Assembly: GCA_034717985.1 (NCBI GenBank)
Contig: JAYEMH010000013.1
Span: 1-46,273 of the forward strand
Source of the DNA: JAYEMH01 sp034717985 [NCBI: Candidatus Ratteibacteria bacterium]
Lineage (GTDB): Bacteria; CAZDME01; JAYEMH01
DNA: 46,273 bases
Direction of reading: 5' to 3'
This document shows positions 17,092 through 24,437 of this stretch, piece by piece. A program made the position numbers and the translations under genes. The stretch's first letter is position 1, and every line of letters starts with the position of its first letter. The notes beneath the pieces are model-generated. The model searched no databases. It was not told the DNA's origin and saw only the letters and a list, made by a program, of their open reading frames with translations.

Positions 17092-17751
17092 TCACATCCT
17101 ATCTCTCATTTCGTAGAGTGAGTTAGCAATAGCATCTGCCCAGAGATAGGTAAAAGTGCCTGGTTTAACTTTCTGCCGGTCAGCTTCCTCTTTACCCAAC
17201 TCAGCCAGTCTCGTCAACGCCACGTCTAACTTTACATGAATCTCACTCCAAATTCGATAATCCATTTCAGAAGTTCGTTCTGGATCACGATACAATTCAA
17301 GCTCCTCATTGGCCTTTCTGACATCATCGGCATGTTTAATGAGAAGATGTGCCCAGATAGTACGAACGTTGGTAACCCAAAACGTCTTTGGACGAAGCAT
17401 TGCTGCCATTTCGGAACCAACACTAATCTTCAAGAATTTAATACCGGTTTGAGAGACTACATCTGGAAGTTGTTTTGGCGACTTGCATTCATAAAGCTGT
17501 TGGGCCAACTTAAAAACTCTTGATTTAGGCGACGATGAAAGAATTCTTGGCCCCAAACCATGCTCAGCTGCGCTGTAGTTGCCTCGATTATCCGTGATAC
17601 CTAACGCAAGTTGCACGTACTGTCCGATGTTGCCTTGTTTGAACTCTGTCTTGACTCTGCGATGTACGCACATGCGCTCGTCATAAAGCTCTCGTACATC
17701 AATAAATTTAAGTTTCTGTAATATTCTTGTTCCTATAGGGATTTTTAGCAT
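17092..17751 (-). CDS. Hypothetical protein, 219 residues
   Basis: A soluble, mostly helical protein I cannot place. There is no signal peptide or membrane segment. The N-terminal third is basic. The middle has AAMLRPKTFWVTNVRTIWAH, and the last 80 residues are charged and helical, with ELELYRDPERTSEMDYRIWSE. No catalytic motif is evident. Its base composition is richer in G+C than the flanking gaps, and it is surrounded by repeats, relic ORFs and a GIY-YIG gene, so it is likely part of an acquired patch. A minus-strand start at 17751 is taken because nothing in the first residues argues for a later one. Confidence 0.6.
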   Translation of the reverse strand: MLKIPIGTRILQKLKFIDVRELYDERMCVHRRVKTEFKQGNIGQYVQLALGITDNRGNYSAAEHGLGPRILSSSPKSRVFKLAQQLYECKSPKQLPDVVSQTGIKFLKISVGSEMAAMLRPKTFWVTNVRTIWAHLLIKHADDVRKANEELELYRDPERTSEMDYRIWSEIHVKLDVALTRLAELGKEEADRQKVKPGTFTYLWADAIANSLYEMRDRM

Positions 17752-17867
17752 AGCTATTTAAATTCTCTTTAATAAGTTAATTGGTACCCATTTATATGGT
17801 TCTATAATTCTGGCAACTTCTATTTTTGAAATCATTTTTTGTGATCTTGCACTCGGCACATTAGGTT

Positions 17868-18722
17868 TTATTTTTTATATACCTCTGCGACTATGGTGAT
17901 AACCTCTCTTTGATTATTTCTCAAAACGGCAATATCGAACTTTTCACCAAGTTTGGTTACTTTTAAAACATCCCTCAAAGTTTTTATAGAATTGACTACT
18001 TTACCATTTATTTCTAATATTTTATCACCTTTCTTCAGATTTGCTTTCGATGCCGAAGTATCTGGGAATACATGCATAACCAATATACCATCATAAACCG
18101 CATAGGGCATAATACCTAAGTAAACATCGCCTTCTTTTGTTGGACTGAAATATTTTGGAGCAAAGACATCGTCAATTTTAAATTTAAACAAATAATTTTT
18201 TATGTTATTGTTTATATCGAGAGCCATTAATATACCAAATTGTTTCCCTCTGTAGAATTGTTCATTCTTTTCTTCTTCTCCTAACGCAGGGAAAAGGGGT
18301 GCTGTTTTCCACCCACCGCCATAAACAGAAACAACATTGTCAACAGGGAGAATTAGATCATCAATGCTTGTACTAGGTGCTATCGATGTGGGAGGTTGTA
18401 CCCTGTCTCTTTCTATATATCTTACGCCTTGATGCATAATACGATGAGAAGTGTTTCGAACATCTATGTATGCTGAGTTATCCCACAATATTTTAACTGG
18501 ACCGTTTGACTTATTCTCCAAATTAAAACCTATTTTTTTCTCACCGACAATAAATTTAATTTTTATGTTCTCGTCTTCGAATCTTATATAACCATTTTGA
18601 TCATAAGCTGGATAAATTTCCCTTGGCTCAATCATTGAAATCGCCATATAAAATTTAGGGCCTACTGTTGCGCAACCGCTTAAAAATATCCCCAATGTTA
18701 ATAAAATTATACACTTTCTCAT
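17868..18722 (-). CDS. Lipoprotein with C-terminal PDZ domain
   Basis: A 284-residue lipoprotein with the lipobox LSGC (Cys17) in MRKCIILLTLGIFLSGCATV. The middle (about 30-190) is a beta-rich domain I do not recognise, with KNKSNGPVKILWD-like sequence reminiscent of Ig-like bacterial lipoproteins. The C-terminal 85 residues form a PDZ domain: 'PDTSASKANLKKGDKILEING' gives the usual 'A..AGL..GD.I..ING' signature. There is no protease domain, so it probably acts as a periplasmic or outer-membrane binding protein. It is monocistronic, with a possible promoter at 18857-18885 about 135 bases upstream. Confidence 0.75.
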   Translation of the reverse strand: MRKCIILLTLGIFLSGCATVGPKFYMAISMIEPREIYPAYDQNGYIRFEDENIKIKFIVGEKKIGFNLENKSNGPVKILWDNSAYIDVRNTSHRIMHQGVRYIERDRVQPPTSIAPSTSIDDLILPVDNVVSVYGGGWKTAPLFPALGEEEKNEQFYRGKQFGILMALDINNNIKNYLFKFKIDDVFAPKYFSPTKEGDVYLGIMPYAVYDGILVMHVFPDTSASKANLKKGDKILEINGKVVNSIKTLRDVLKVTKLGEKFDIAVLRNNQREVITIVAEVYKK

Positions 18723-18736
18723 CTTGGCCTCCTGAC

Positions 18737-18770
18737 TGTTTCAATAATTAAGTATCGGGTGCCTATATTC
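18737..18770. repeat. Dispersed repeat copy B (diverged)
   Basis: TGTTTCAATAATTAAGTATC then GGGTGCCTATATTC, the core of the repeat without its left part. A run of CCCTATATT units follows at 18799-18826. It lies in the leader of the PDZ lipoprotein gene. Confidence 0.55.
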
Positions 18771-18856
18771 TTTTACAAATAAAAAGGGGATGTGTTGTCC
18801 CTATATTCCCCTATATTCCTATATTCAAATGAAGCACAGGCTATTTCGTAAAAGCT

Positions 18857-18885
18857 GTTTTAGTGTTGTTTTTCGATTTTGTCAA
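18857..18885 (-). promoter_or_regulatory. Possible sigma-70-type promoter for the PDZ lipoprotein gene
   Basis: On the minus strand TTGACA (18880-18885) is followed after 17 bases by TAAAAC (18857-18862). The -35 is perfect and the -10 is weak (TAAAAC against TATAAT). The start of transcription would be near 18850, giving a leader of about 130 bases that includes the dispersed repeat at 18737-18770. Confidence 0.3.
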
Positions 18886-18935
18886 AGTTCAATGGCGGTT
18901 TGTCGCAGATGGTAGGCGAACCCTACAACCCCGAT

Positions 18936-19178
18936 TCATTTAAATAACATTTCTTTTAATCTTCTACGCCCAGTCGTGGACTTATAAAATGTTTCTTTCT
19001 GCCGAGCTTCGCTCAAAGTTTCAAATGATTCAGTATGAACTATTTTGTATGGACGATACGCACGTGAAGATTTAACCCTGCCTGCGTTATGTTCCTTTAA
19101 ACGTTTTTCGAAATCATCCGTAACGCCTGTATAAGTCCTTGTCTTTGCTTCGTTGAGAAGGATGTAAATATAATGCAT
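18936..19178 (-). CDS. GIY-YIG domain protein (UPF0213/YhbQ-like)
   Basis: An 80-residue single-domain GIY-YIG protein. The motif is in HYIYILLNEAKTRTYTGVT, with YIY and TYTGVT in place of GIY and YIG, followed by the conserved RLKEHNAGR and the downstream ARQKETFYKS. The frame stays open 51 codons upstream, but I chose the ATG at 19176-19178 because the family begins at MHYIYIL and the longer N-terminus would run into tRNA-Ser. These small nucleases are common passengers of mobile DNA, and this one sits just downstream of two tRNAs. Confidence 0.85.
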   Translation of the reverse strand: MHYIYILLNEAKTRTYTGVTDDFEKRLKEHNAGRVKSSRAYRPYKIVHTESFETLSEARQKETFYKSTTGRRRLKEMLFK

Positions 19179-19242
19179 GATTGTTCTTAACGTTAGTAGC
19201 GAATCCAACTCGCTGGCGGACCCGCCTTCCGCCGCTTTTGGC

Positions 19243-19299
19243 GGCGAGAGGCGAGGTCTCGCCAAAATTTGCAGCATTCTAATTTGGGCAAATTTTGGC
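19243..19299. repeat. Hairpins and inverted repeat at the 3' end of tRNA-Ser
   Basis: A 7-bp stem (GGCGAGA at 19243-19249 with TCTCGCC at 19257-19263) is followed by a perfect 12-bp inverted repeat, GCCAAAATTTGC (19261-19272) and GCAAATTTTGGC (19288-19299). The second arm includes the encoded CCA of tRNA-Ser. The block could act as a transcript end or processing signal after the tRNA. A partial direct copy of the tRNA 3' end lies at 19236-19256, so an integration scar is the other reading. Confidence 0.55.
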
Positions 19300-19385
19300 G
19301 GAGAGGCAGAGATTCGAACTCTGGGAACCAAAATAGGTTCAACTGCTTAGCAGGCAGCTCCGATAAACCGCTCCGGCACCTCTCC
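19296..19385 (-). tRNA. tRNA-Ser(GCU)
   Basis: The minus strand gives the 7-bp acceptor GGAGAGG pairing with CCTCTCC, discriminator G and an encoded CCA. The anticodon loop CTGCTAA gives anticodon GCU, which reads AGC and AGU serine codons. A long variable arm is present, as expected for serine tRNA, and the T-loop TTCGAAT is normal. It lies 41 bases downstream of tRNA-Gly. Confidence 0.95.
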
Positions 19386-19426
19386 GTTTATATTTAGCTG
19401 TGCAACCCGTGCTAATCTGTGTTTTC

Positions 19427-19500
19427 TGGAGCGGGATACGGGAATCGGACCCGTATTTCAACCTTGGGAAGGTTGCACTCTACCACTGAGTTAATCCCGC
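19427..19500 (-). tRNA. tRNA-Gly(CCC)
   Basis: The acceptor GCGGGAT pairs with ATCCCGC, with discriminator T and an encoded CCA. The anticodon stem CAACC/GGTTG holds loop TTCCCAA, giving anticodon CCC for GGG glycine codons. T-arm and D-arm are complete. It starts 6 bases after the stop of the PfkB gene, so it may be on the same transcript. Confidence 0.95.
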
Positions 19501-19506
19501 ATCTTT

Positions 19507-20421
19507 TTAAAGCTTGAAATTCTCAAAGTGAGAAATAGCGACAAACTCATTATACCGCTGAGTGATTTCTTCCTGGCGCAGTCTTTTCAAACGATTAAGA
19601 CTGAAGTCTTCCACACTGAAAGACGCCATCACACTGCCGAAGACAAGCGCTTTTCTAAACTGGTTCCGGCCGATTTTTTTAACACCGGCTAAATAGCCCA
19701 GAAACCCGCCGGCAAAAGAATCCCCGGCTCCGGTGGGGTCATATAAACATTCTAACGGGTATGCCGGCAGAGAGAAAAAACTCGTTTCGGAAAAAAGCAA
19801 GGCCCCGTGTTCCCCTTTCTTGATTATGATATACCCCGGCCCTGAAGAAAGCAGTTTCTTCCCCGCTTTTATTAAATTGGGCTCTTCTGAGAGCTGTCTG
19901 GCTTCGGCATCATTTATCACCAGGACATTCAATTTCTTTAATAATTTTCCTAAAGCCTTCCTTTTATTCGTAATCCAGAAATTCATCGTGTCACCGATAA
20001 CCAGTTCAGGTTTATCGACCTGCTTTAGCACTTCCAATTGAAGTTCGGGATCGATATTGCCTAAAAATACATATTTGATTTTGCGGTATTCCTCAGGAAT
20101 GCGGGGGCGGAAATTTTCAAAAACATTTAATTCTGTTTTTACCGTATTGGCCGTATTTAAATCAAAATCATAATACCCTTTCCAGCGAAAGGTTTCTCCT
20201 GCGATAATTTCTAAACCCTTGATGTCAATCGGTTTTTCCTTCAGCAGATTTATATACTCCTTGGGGAAATCATTCCCCACTACCCCGACCAGATGCGGCA
20301 GGCAAAAGAAACTGGCGGCGTAAGAAGCGAAAGTAGCTGAACCGCCTAAAACTTCTTTTACTTCCCCGAAAGGGGTCTTTACCGAATCAAGGGCAATTGA
20401 ACCAACCACTAAGACAGCCAT
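19507..20421 (-). CDS. PfkB-family sugar or nucleoside kinase
   Basis: A kinase of about 304 residues with the ribokinase fold. The N-terminal part has VVGSIALD and EVLGGSATFASYAASFF, the PfkB signature 1 region. The C-terminal signature DPTGAGDSFAGGFLGYL contains the catalytic Asp and anion hole. The substrate cannot be read from sequence. It starts inside the end of thiC: I use the ATG at 20419-20421 because conserved sequence begins at MAVLVVGS, giving a 13-base overlap, whereas a longer frame-open start would overlap thiC by 58 bases. Tight coupling to thiC might hint at HMP or another thiamine-related alcohol, but this is only context. Confidence 0.88.
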   Translation of the reverse strand: MAVLVVGSIALDSVKTPFGEVKEVLGGSATFASYAASFFCLPHLVGVVGNDFPKEYINLLKEKPIDIKGLEIIAGETFRWKGYYDFDLNTANTVKTELNVFENFRPRIPEEYRKIKYVFLGNIDPELQLEVLKQVDKPELVIGDTMNFWITNKRKALGKLLKKLNVLVINDAEARQLSEEPNLIKAGKKLLSSGPGYIIIKKGEHGALLFSETSFFSLPAYPLECLYDPTGAGDSFAGGFLGYLAGVKKIGRNQFRKALVFGSVMASFSVEDFSLNRLKRLRQEEITQRYNEFVAISHFENFKL

Positions 20422-21689
20422 TTTTCTAACCCTTTTAGAGAACAGTATTCGCCGCACATCGTGCAAACATCAGATAATTTTGGTTTACTTTTCATCCGGA
20501 AACTTCGCGCTTTTTCCGGGTTGATGGCCAGTTTCAACTGTTCCTTCCATTTTCTTTTCCCTCGCAGTTGACTCATTTTATTATCCTTATCAATGGCTCC
20601 TTTTACCCCTTTGGCAATATCGGCCACATGGGCGGCAATTCGGGTAGCAATTACACCTTCTTCTACGTCTTCTAGGGTCGGCAGGCGAAGATGCTCGGAA
20701 GGGGTAACATAGCAGAGGAAATCAGCTCCGGCCGCCCCGGCCACCGCCCCCCCAATCGCGGCCGTCAAATGGTCATATCCGGGGGCAATATCAGTAACTA
20801 AAGGCCCTAAGACATAAAACGGCGCCCCCTGGCAGAGAGATTTTTCCAAAAGGACATTGGCTTCAATATGATTAAGAGGAAGATGACCCGGTCCTTCAAT
20901 CATCACCTGAACATTCTTTTTCCGGGCCCGATCCGCTAACTCCCCTAAGATAATCAGCTCTTGAATCTGGGTCCGGTCGGTGGCATCCGCCAACGAACCG
21001 GGCCGCATCCCATCCCCTAAACTGAGGGTAATATCATACTTTTGGGCAATTGAAAGCAATTCATCAAAATGTTCATAAAGCGGATTTTCTTTTTTATTGG
21101 TTAGCATCCATGCGGTCAGGAAAGCTCCCCCGCGGCTGACCACAGCGGTTAATCTTTTCTGTCTTTTTAATCGCGCGACGCTTTCCAGGGTTACTCCGGC
21201 GTGGACGGTCATAAAATCAACGCCATCCCCGGCCTGTTTTTCAATTGTAGAAAAAATATCCCCGGCGCTCATTCTGGCAAGCTTCTTTTTCTTCTTTACG
21301 GTTTCAATAACCGTCTGGTAAATAGGAACGGTCCCCAGGGGGACACAAATCGTCTCCAGAATTTTTTTTCGAATAGTATTCAGGTTGCCGCCGGTACTTA
21401 AATCCATAATTATATCCGTGCCTTTGGCGATTGCTAATTTTGCCTTAGCCAGTTCTAATGAGAGTCTGTTTGATTCCGGGGAAGTGCCGAGATTGGTGTT
21501 AATCTTTGTTTTCAATCCTTTACCAATCCCGAATACCCTTTTCGGCCGATGGAAGCGATTACTGGGAATAACGATTTTGCCCTGTTTTACATTATCTAAA
21601 ATAGCGTCGGTTGAGAGGCCTTCGTATTTAGCCACTTCCCGCATCTCTTTGGTAATAATGCCTTTTCGGGCTTTTTCCAGTTGAGTCAT
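20409..21689 (-). CDS. thiC: Phosphomethylpyrimidine synthase ThiC
   Basis: A 426-residue radical SAM enzyme that rearranges 5-aminoimidazole ribotide to HMP phosphate, the pyrimidine half of thiamine. The core has STGGNLNTIRKKI, DFMTVHAGVT, SRGGAFLTAWM, LSLGDGMRPGSLADATD and EGPGHLPLNHIE, all ThiC signatures. The C-terminal cluster motif is CTMCGEYC, CX2CX3C, one residue shorter between the last two Cys than the CX2CX4C of E. coli ThiC. The chain lacks the long N-terminal domain of the plant and proteobacterial enzyme, as in archaeal and many anaerobe forms. ThiE is the next gene upstream. I see no TPP riboswitch in front of it. Confidence 0.96.
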   Translation of the reverse strand: MTQLEKARKGIITKEMREVAKYEGLSTDAILDNVKQGKIVIPSNRFHRPKRVFGIGKGLKTKINTNLGTSPESNRLSLELAKAKLAIAKGTDIIMDLSTGGNLNTIRKKILETICVPLGTVPIYQTVIETVKKKKKLARMSAGDIFSTIEKQAGDGVDFMTVHAGVTLESVARLKRQKRLTAVVSRGGAFLTAWMLTNKKENPLYEHFDELLSIAQKYDITLSLGDGMRPGSLADATDRTQIQELIILGELADRARKKNVQVMIEGPGHLPLNHIEANVLLEKSLCQGAPFYVLGPLVTDIAPGYDHLTAAIGGAVAGAAGADFLCYVTPSEHLRLPTLEDVEEGVIATRIAAHVADIAKGVKGAIDKDNKMSQLRGKRKWKEQLKLAINPEKARSFRMKSKPKLSDVCTMCGEYCSLKGLEKWLS

Positions 21690-21710
21690 TTTTTTAACCT
21701 AACCGCTTAT

Positions 21711-21797
21711 GTATCTCGTGAATCGTATCTGGTGAATCGTAAAAGCTGAACCATGAGTCTTCTTGGACAGCAATGCGCGATACGAGTGGCGAAATAC
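21711..21797. repeat. GTATCTCG-type short repeat cluster between thiE and thiC
   Basis: The gap holds GTATCTCGTGAATCGTATCT and a further GAATCGTAAAA on one side, and GCGCGATACGAGTGGCG on the other, so the units are partly inverted. The same kind of unit recurs at 40351-40432 before tRNA-Pro. This fills most of the 112-base gap upstream of thiC. Confidence 0.6.
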
Positions 21798-21801
21798 AAA
21801 T

Positions 21802-22416
21802 TTAAGCTACCAATTTCTCCTTAATAATTTTAACCTGTTCTGCCGGATCGGCGGCAGTGAGAATATCGGAGCATATGGCAAAGTTTTTAATCCCCAGTTT
21901 TACCAACTCTTTGATATTCTCCGCTTTTATTCCGCCAATGGCCACCACCGGTATCCTAAGCTGTTCATTTAATTCCTTAAGCGCTTCTTTTGGAATTAAG
22001 TTTCCGGTATCAGTCTTGGTTTGACTGGGGAAAACCGGCCCCAGGCCGACATAATTTGCCCCTTCGTTTTCCGCCAGGCGGGCTTCTTTCAGTGAATGAA
22101 CCGACCGGCCAATGATTTTATCCGACCCCAGCAGTTTTCGGGCCGCTGGTATCGGTAAATCGTCTGCCCCAAAATGCACCCCTTCAACTCCCAGGCTCAA
22201 AGCAATATCAACCCGGTCGTTGATTATGAAAGGGATATTTTTCTTTTTAGCGATTTGATATAATTTTCCGGCTAAATAAAAAAAATCGCTGCCGGAACTT
22301 AATTTATCGCGGTATTGTAGAACGGTACAGCCAGCTTCAATAATCTTTTGCGTCTGAACAAGCGGATCTCCGGTAAGATATCTTCGGTCTAAAATCACGT
22401 AGAGGCGGAAATCCAT
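21802..22416 (-). CDS. thiE: Thiamine-phosphate synthase ThiE
   Basis: A 204-residue TIM-barrel enzyme that joins HMP pyrophosphate and thiazole phosphate into thiamine phosphate. Visible signatures are LYVILDRRYL at the start, CTVLQYRDK, INDRVDIALSLGVEGVHFG, IGRSVHSLKEA, YVGLGPVFPSQTKTD and VVAIGGI near the end. All belong to substrate and pyrophosphate binding in ThiE. Length is normal. It follows rfaE2 by 10 bases and precedes thiC by 112 bases; both thiamine genes look to be in the same transcript as the heptose genes. Genes for ThiD, ThiG and ThiL are not in the window. Confidence 0.95.
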   Translation of the reverse strand: MDFRLYVILDRRYLTGDPLVQTQKIIEAGCTVLQYRDKLSSGSDFFYLAGKLYQIAKKKNIPFIINDRVDIALSLGVEGVHFGADDLPIPAARKLLGSDKIIGRSVHSLKEARLAENEGANYVGLGPVFPSQTKTDTGNLIPKEALKELNEQLRIPVVAIGGIKAENIKELVKLGIKNFAICSDILTAADPAEQVKIIKEKLVA

Positions 22417-22426
22417 TTAATTTTAT

Positions 22427-22906
22427 CTAACGACGTTTGCTCATTTCTTTAATAATTCTACTGGAGGAATAATTTTTGTAAATAGGAATTCTTTTTACCC
22501 TGCCGCCGCAGCTTTTCACGAATTGGCTGCCAACAATTTCTCTTTTCTGATAATCGCCGCCCTTAACCAGAATATCGGGTTTTAATGCCCTGATAACCTT
22601 TAACGGGGTCAGCTCATCGAAAGAAACCAGAAAATCAACGAATTCAAAAGCGCTTAAAACTTTGGCCCGTTCCTTCAAAGGAAAGATCGGGCGGTTTTTG
22701 CCTTTTAGCCGCCGCGTTGATCGGTCGGTGTTTATGGCCACTACTAAAACATCTGCCAGCGCGGCGGCTTTTTCCATGCCGCGGACATGGCCGCTATGAA
22801 TCACATCGAAACAGCCGTTGGTAAAAGCGATTCTTTTCTTCTGTTTCTTTAACTTCTCTATCTTTTTCCTGAGTTCTTTAAGGGATAGTATTTTTTTTGC
22901 TGTCAT
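22427..22906 (-). CDS. rfaE2: D-glycero-beta-D-manno-heptose 1-phosphate adenylyltransferase RfaE2
   Basis: A 159-residue nucleotidyltransferase that makes ADP-heptose for the LPS inner core. The HxGH nucleotidyltransferase motif is in FTNGCFDVIHSGHVRGM. The later segments VVAINTDRSTRRLKGKNRP, VDFLVSFDE and ILVKGGDYQKREIVG are typical of the HldE C-terminal domain. It is the stand-alone form, so the kinase half (HldE-N/RfaE1) must be elsewhere if the path is complete. It directly abuts gmhA (one gene ends at 22907, this one starts at 22906), the standard heptose pair, and is followed by thiE. Confidence 0.95.
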   Translation of the reverse strand: MTAKKILSLKELRKKIEKLKKQKKRIAFTNGCFDVIHSGHVRGMEKAAALADVLVVAINTDRSTRRLKGKNRPIFPLKERAKVLSAFEFVDFLVSFDELTPLKVIRALKPDILVKGGDYQKREIVGSQFVKSCGGRVKRIPIYKNYSSSRIIKEMSKRR

Positions 22907-23488
22907 CTATTCAAAAAGATTTTTTTCGACCAGCTCGCAGACAAGATGTCCGATAAGCAAATGAAATTCCTGTATCTCCGGTGTATCCTGAGAAGGCACC
23001 GCAATATTAATATCAACTATTTCTTCTAATTTGTTTCTCTTGCTTCCGGTAAAACCGATTGTTTCTGCTCCGCTGCTTTTTGCCGTTTTAATTCCCTCAA
23101 GGACATCGGGCGAATTCCCGCTGGTAGAAAGCCCGATGGCGATATCTTCTTTATCCACCAGCGCTTCTAATTGACGGGAAAAAATTTTTTCGAACCCATA
23201 GTCATTACCCAACGCGGTTAAAACCGAGGTGTCGGTAGTTAAGGCAATAGCCTTAAGCGCTTTCCTTTCCCGCTTGAATCGGCCGATAAGTTCGGCAGCA
23301 AAGTGCTGAGCCTGGGCGGCACTTCCGCCGTTGCCAAAAAGCAGAACCTTTTTATGGCAGCGGTAAGCCTCGCATATCAGCATGATAAGATGCCGGATTT
23401 TATCAATCAAGGCATTATCTTCTATCAAGACCTTAAATGAGTCTCTTCTTTTTTCCAAGGACGATAAAATGTATTTGTCAATGTCCAT
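22907..23488 (-). CDS. gmhA: Sedoheptulose 7-phosphate isomerase GmhA
   Basis: A 193-residue SIS-domain isomerase, first step of ADP-heptose synthesis. The sugar-binding segments LLFGNGGSAAQAQHFAAEL (about 49-67) and GLSTSGNSPDVLEGI (about 117-131) are clear, and the C-terminal helix EIQEFHLLIGHLVCELVE carries the catalytic His region. Length matches GmhA (about 190). It begins 5 bases after the AmaP-like gene and abuts rfaE2. Together they imply heptose-containing LPS and hence an outer membrane. Confidence 0.95.
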   Translation of the reverse strand: MDIDKYILSSLEKRRDSFKVLIEDNALIDKIRHLIMLICEAYRCHKKVLLFGNGGSAAQAQHFAAELIGRFKRERKALKAIALTTDTSVLTALGNDYGFEKIFSRQLEALVDKEDIAIGLSTSGNSPDVLEGIKTAKSSGAETIGFTGSKRNKLEEIVDINIAVPSQDTPEIQEFHLLIGHLVCELVEKNLFE

Positions 23489-23493
23489 AGGGC

Positions 23494-24060
23494 TTACTCC
23501 GGGAGGGTTTCGACCGGTTCTGTTTTTAGTTTGGTTACATCCTGCAAGACTTTAACGATGTGCATATTTATTTCAACTTTCTCTTCTCCTCCTAAAATTT
23601 CCTGAAGGTAAGATTGAATTTCTTCCTGAGCCTTGTTGCTGATGGTTAACAGGTTTTCGCTGCCCCAGATGACGACTCTGTTCTCAATGATTATCTTATT
23701 TTTCCTGGCTACGGCCCGGGGCTTTATCTCATGGATACCCGAGACTTGAAGAGCAATCTTTCTGATAAAATCTTCAATGGCCGAAAGAGAAATTTTAACC
23801 TTGCCAATGGGATTATCAAAAGTGATGGATTTATCGTCGGCGCTTGTTTTTGATGATATAAAAATCAAGATCAAACTAAGCAGGATAAAAAATATCCCGA
23901 ATACCATCGCCGCCAAACGTCCTTGAGGAGAATTGTACACTTGCTGTAAAGGGACAATAGCGATATTTGTTTGCAGAGAAAGAGCTACCGCGTAGAACCC
24001 TAATCCCATACAGATTACAATTTGAAGAAAATGCTTAAATGCGTTCCATATTTTTTTCAT
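23494..24060 (-). CDS. AmaP-like membrane anchor for Asp23
   Basis: A 188-residue protein with two transmembrane segments near the N-terminus (about 10-32 and 50-70) and a cytoplasmic Asp23-like domain after them (about 80-180, with ISLSAIEDFIRKIALQVSGI and a NIHV-like NMHIVKVLQ end). This is the build of AmaP, which anchors Asp23 to the membrane in Firmicutes. Its start overlaps the stop of the asp23 gene by one base, which supports the pairing. The C-terminal tail is acidic and Pro/Thr rich. The role in a diderm is unknown. Confidence 0.82.
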   Translation of the reverse strand: MKKIWNAFKHFLQIVICMGLGFYAVALSLQTNIAIVPLQQVYNSPQGRLAAMVFGIFFILLSLILIFISSKTSADDKSITFDNPIGKVKISLSAIEDFIRKIALQVSGIHEIKPRAVARKNKIIIENRVVIWGSENLLTISNKAQEEIQSYLQEILGGEEKVEINMHIVKVLQDVTKLKTEPVETLPE

Positions 24061-24434
24061 TATTTACTCCCTCCTGAATCTTTATTTTTTTTGGGCATCT
24101 CTATTCCTTGAATATGAACCGAAACATCTGTTACTGTTAAACCGGTCATCTTTTCCACCGTTTTTTTAACATTTTCCTGAATCTGATATGAAACTTCCGG
24201 AATTTTCGCGCCGTACTTTATAATGATGTTTAAGGCCAGGGAAGCTTCCTTCCCCTTTATTTGAACCCTAATACCCCGGTCTAAATCCTTTTTCCCCAGC
24301 AGTTCGGTCAAGCCGCTGACCAGTCCCCGGCTCATACTCACTACACCCTCAATTTCCATCGCCGCCACACTGGCAATGGTTCCTACGACCTCATTGTGAA
24401 TTTTTACTTTGCCCAAGGATAATGATTCTTCCAT
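24060..24434 (-). CDS. Asp23/Gls24-family envelope stress protein
   Basis: A 124-residue single-domain Asp23 protein. Typical signatures are GKVKIHNEVVGTIASVAAMEIEGV written across the first 30 residues, RGIRVQIKGKEASLALNIIIKYG in the middle and VTDVSVHIQGIEMPK near the end. The family is best known from Firmicutes (Asp23 of Staphylococcus, YqhY of Bacillus), where YqhY sits next to accBC and affects lipid synthesis. Here too it follows accC by 3 bases and is followed by an AmaP-like anchor. A link to acetyl-CoA carboxylase activity or membrane state is plausible from this context. Confidence 0.92.
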   Translation of the reverse strand: MEESLSLGKVKIHNEVVGTIASVAAMEIEGVVSMSRGLVSGLTELLGKKDLDRGIRVQIKGKEASLALNIIIKYGAKIPEVSYQIQENVKKTVEKMTGLTVTDVSVHIQGIEMPKKNKDSGGSK

Positions 24435-24437
24435 AAT

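Noticed and set aside
18936-19331. Longer GIY-YIG protein starting at 19331
   Set aside because: The extra 51 codons run through the tRNA-Ser 3' end and a hairpin, and the family starts at the later ATG.
21690-21801. TPP riboswitch before thiC
   Set aside because: The conserved CTGAGA and the second pyrophosphate-sensing helix sequence are absent on the minus strand; the gap is filled by GTATCTCG-type repeats.
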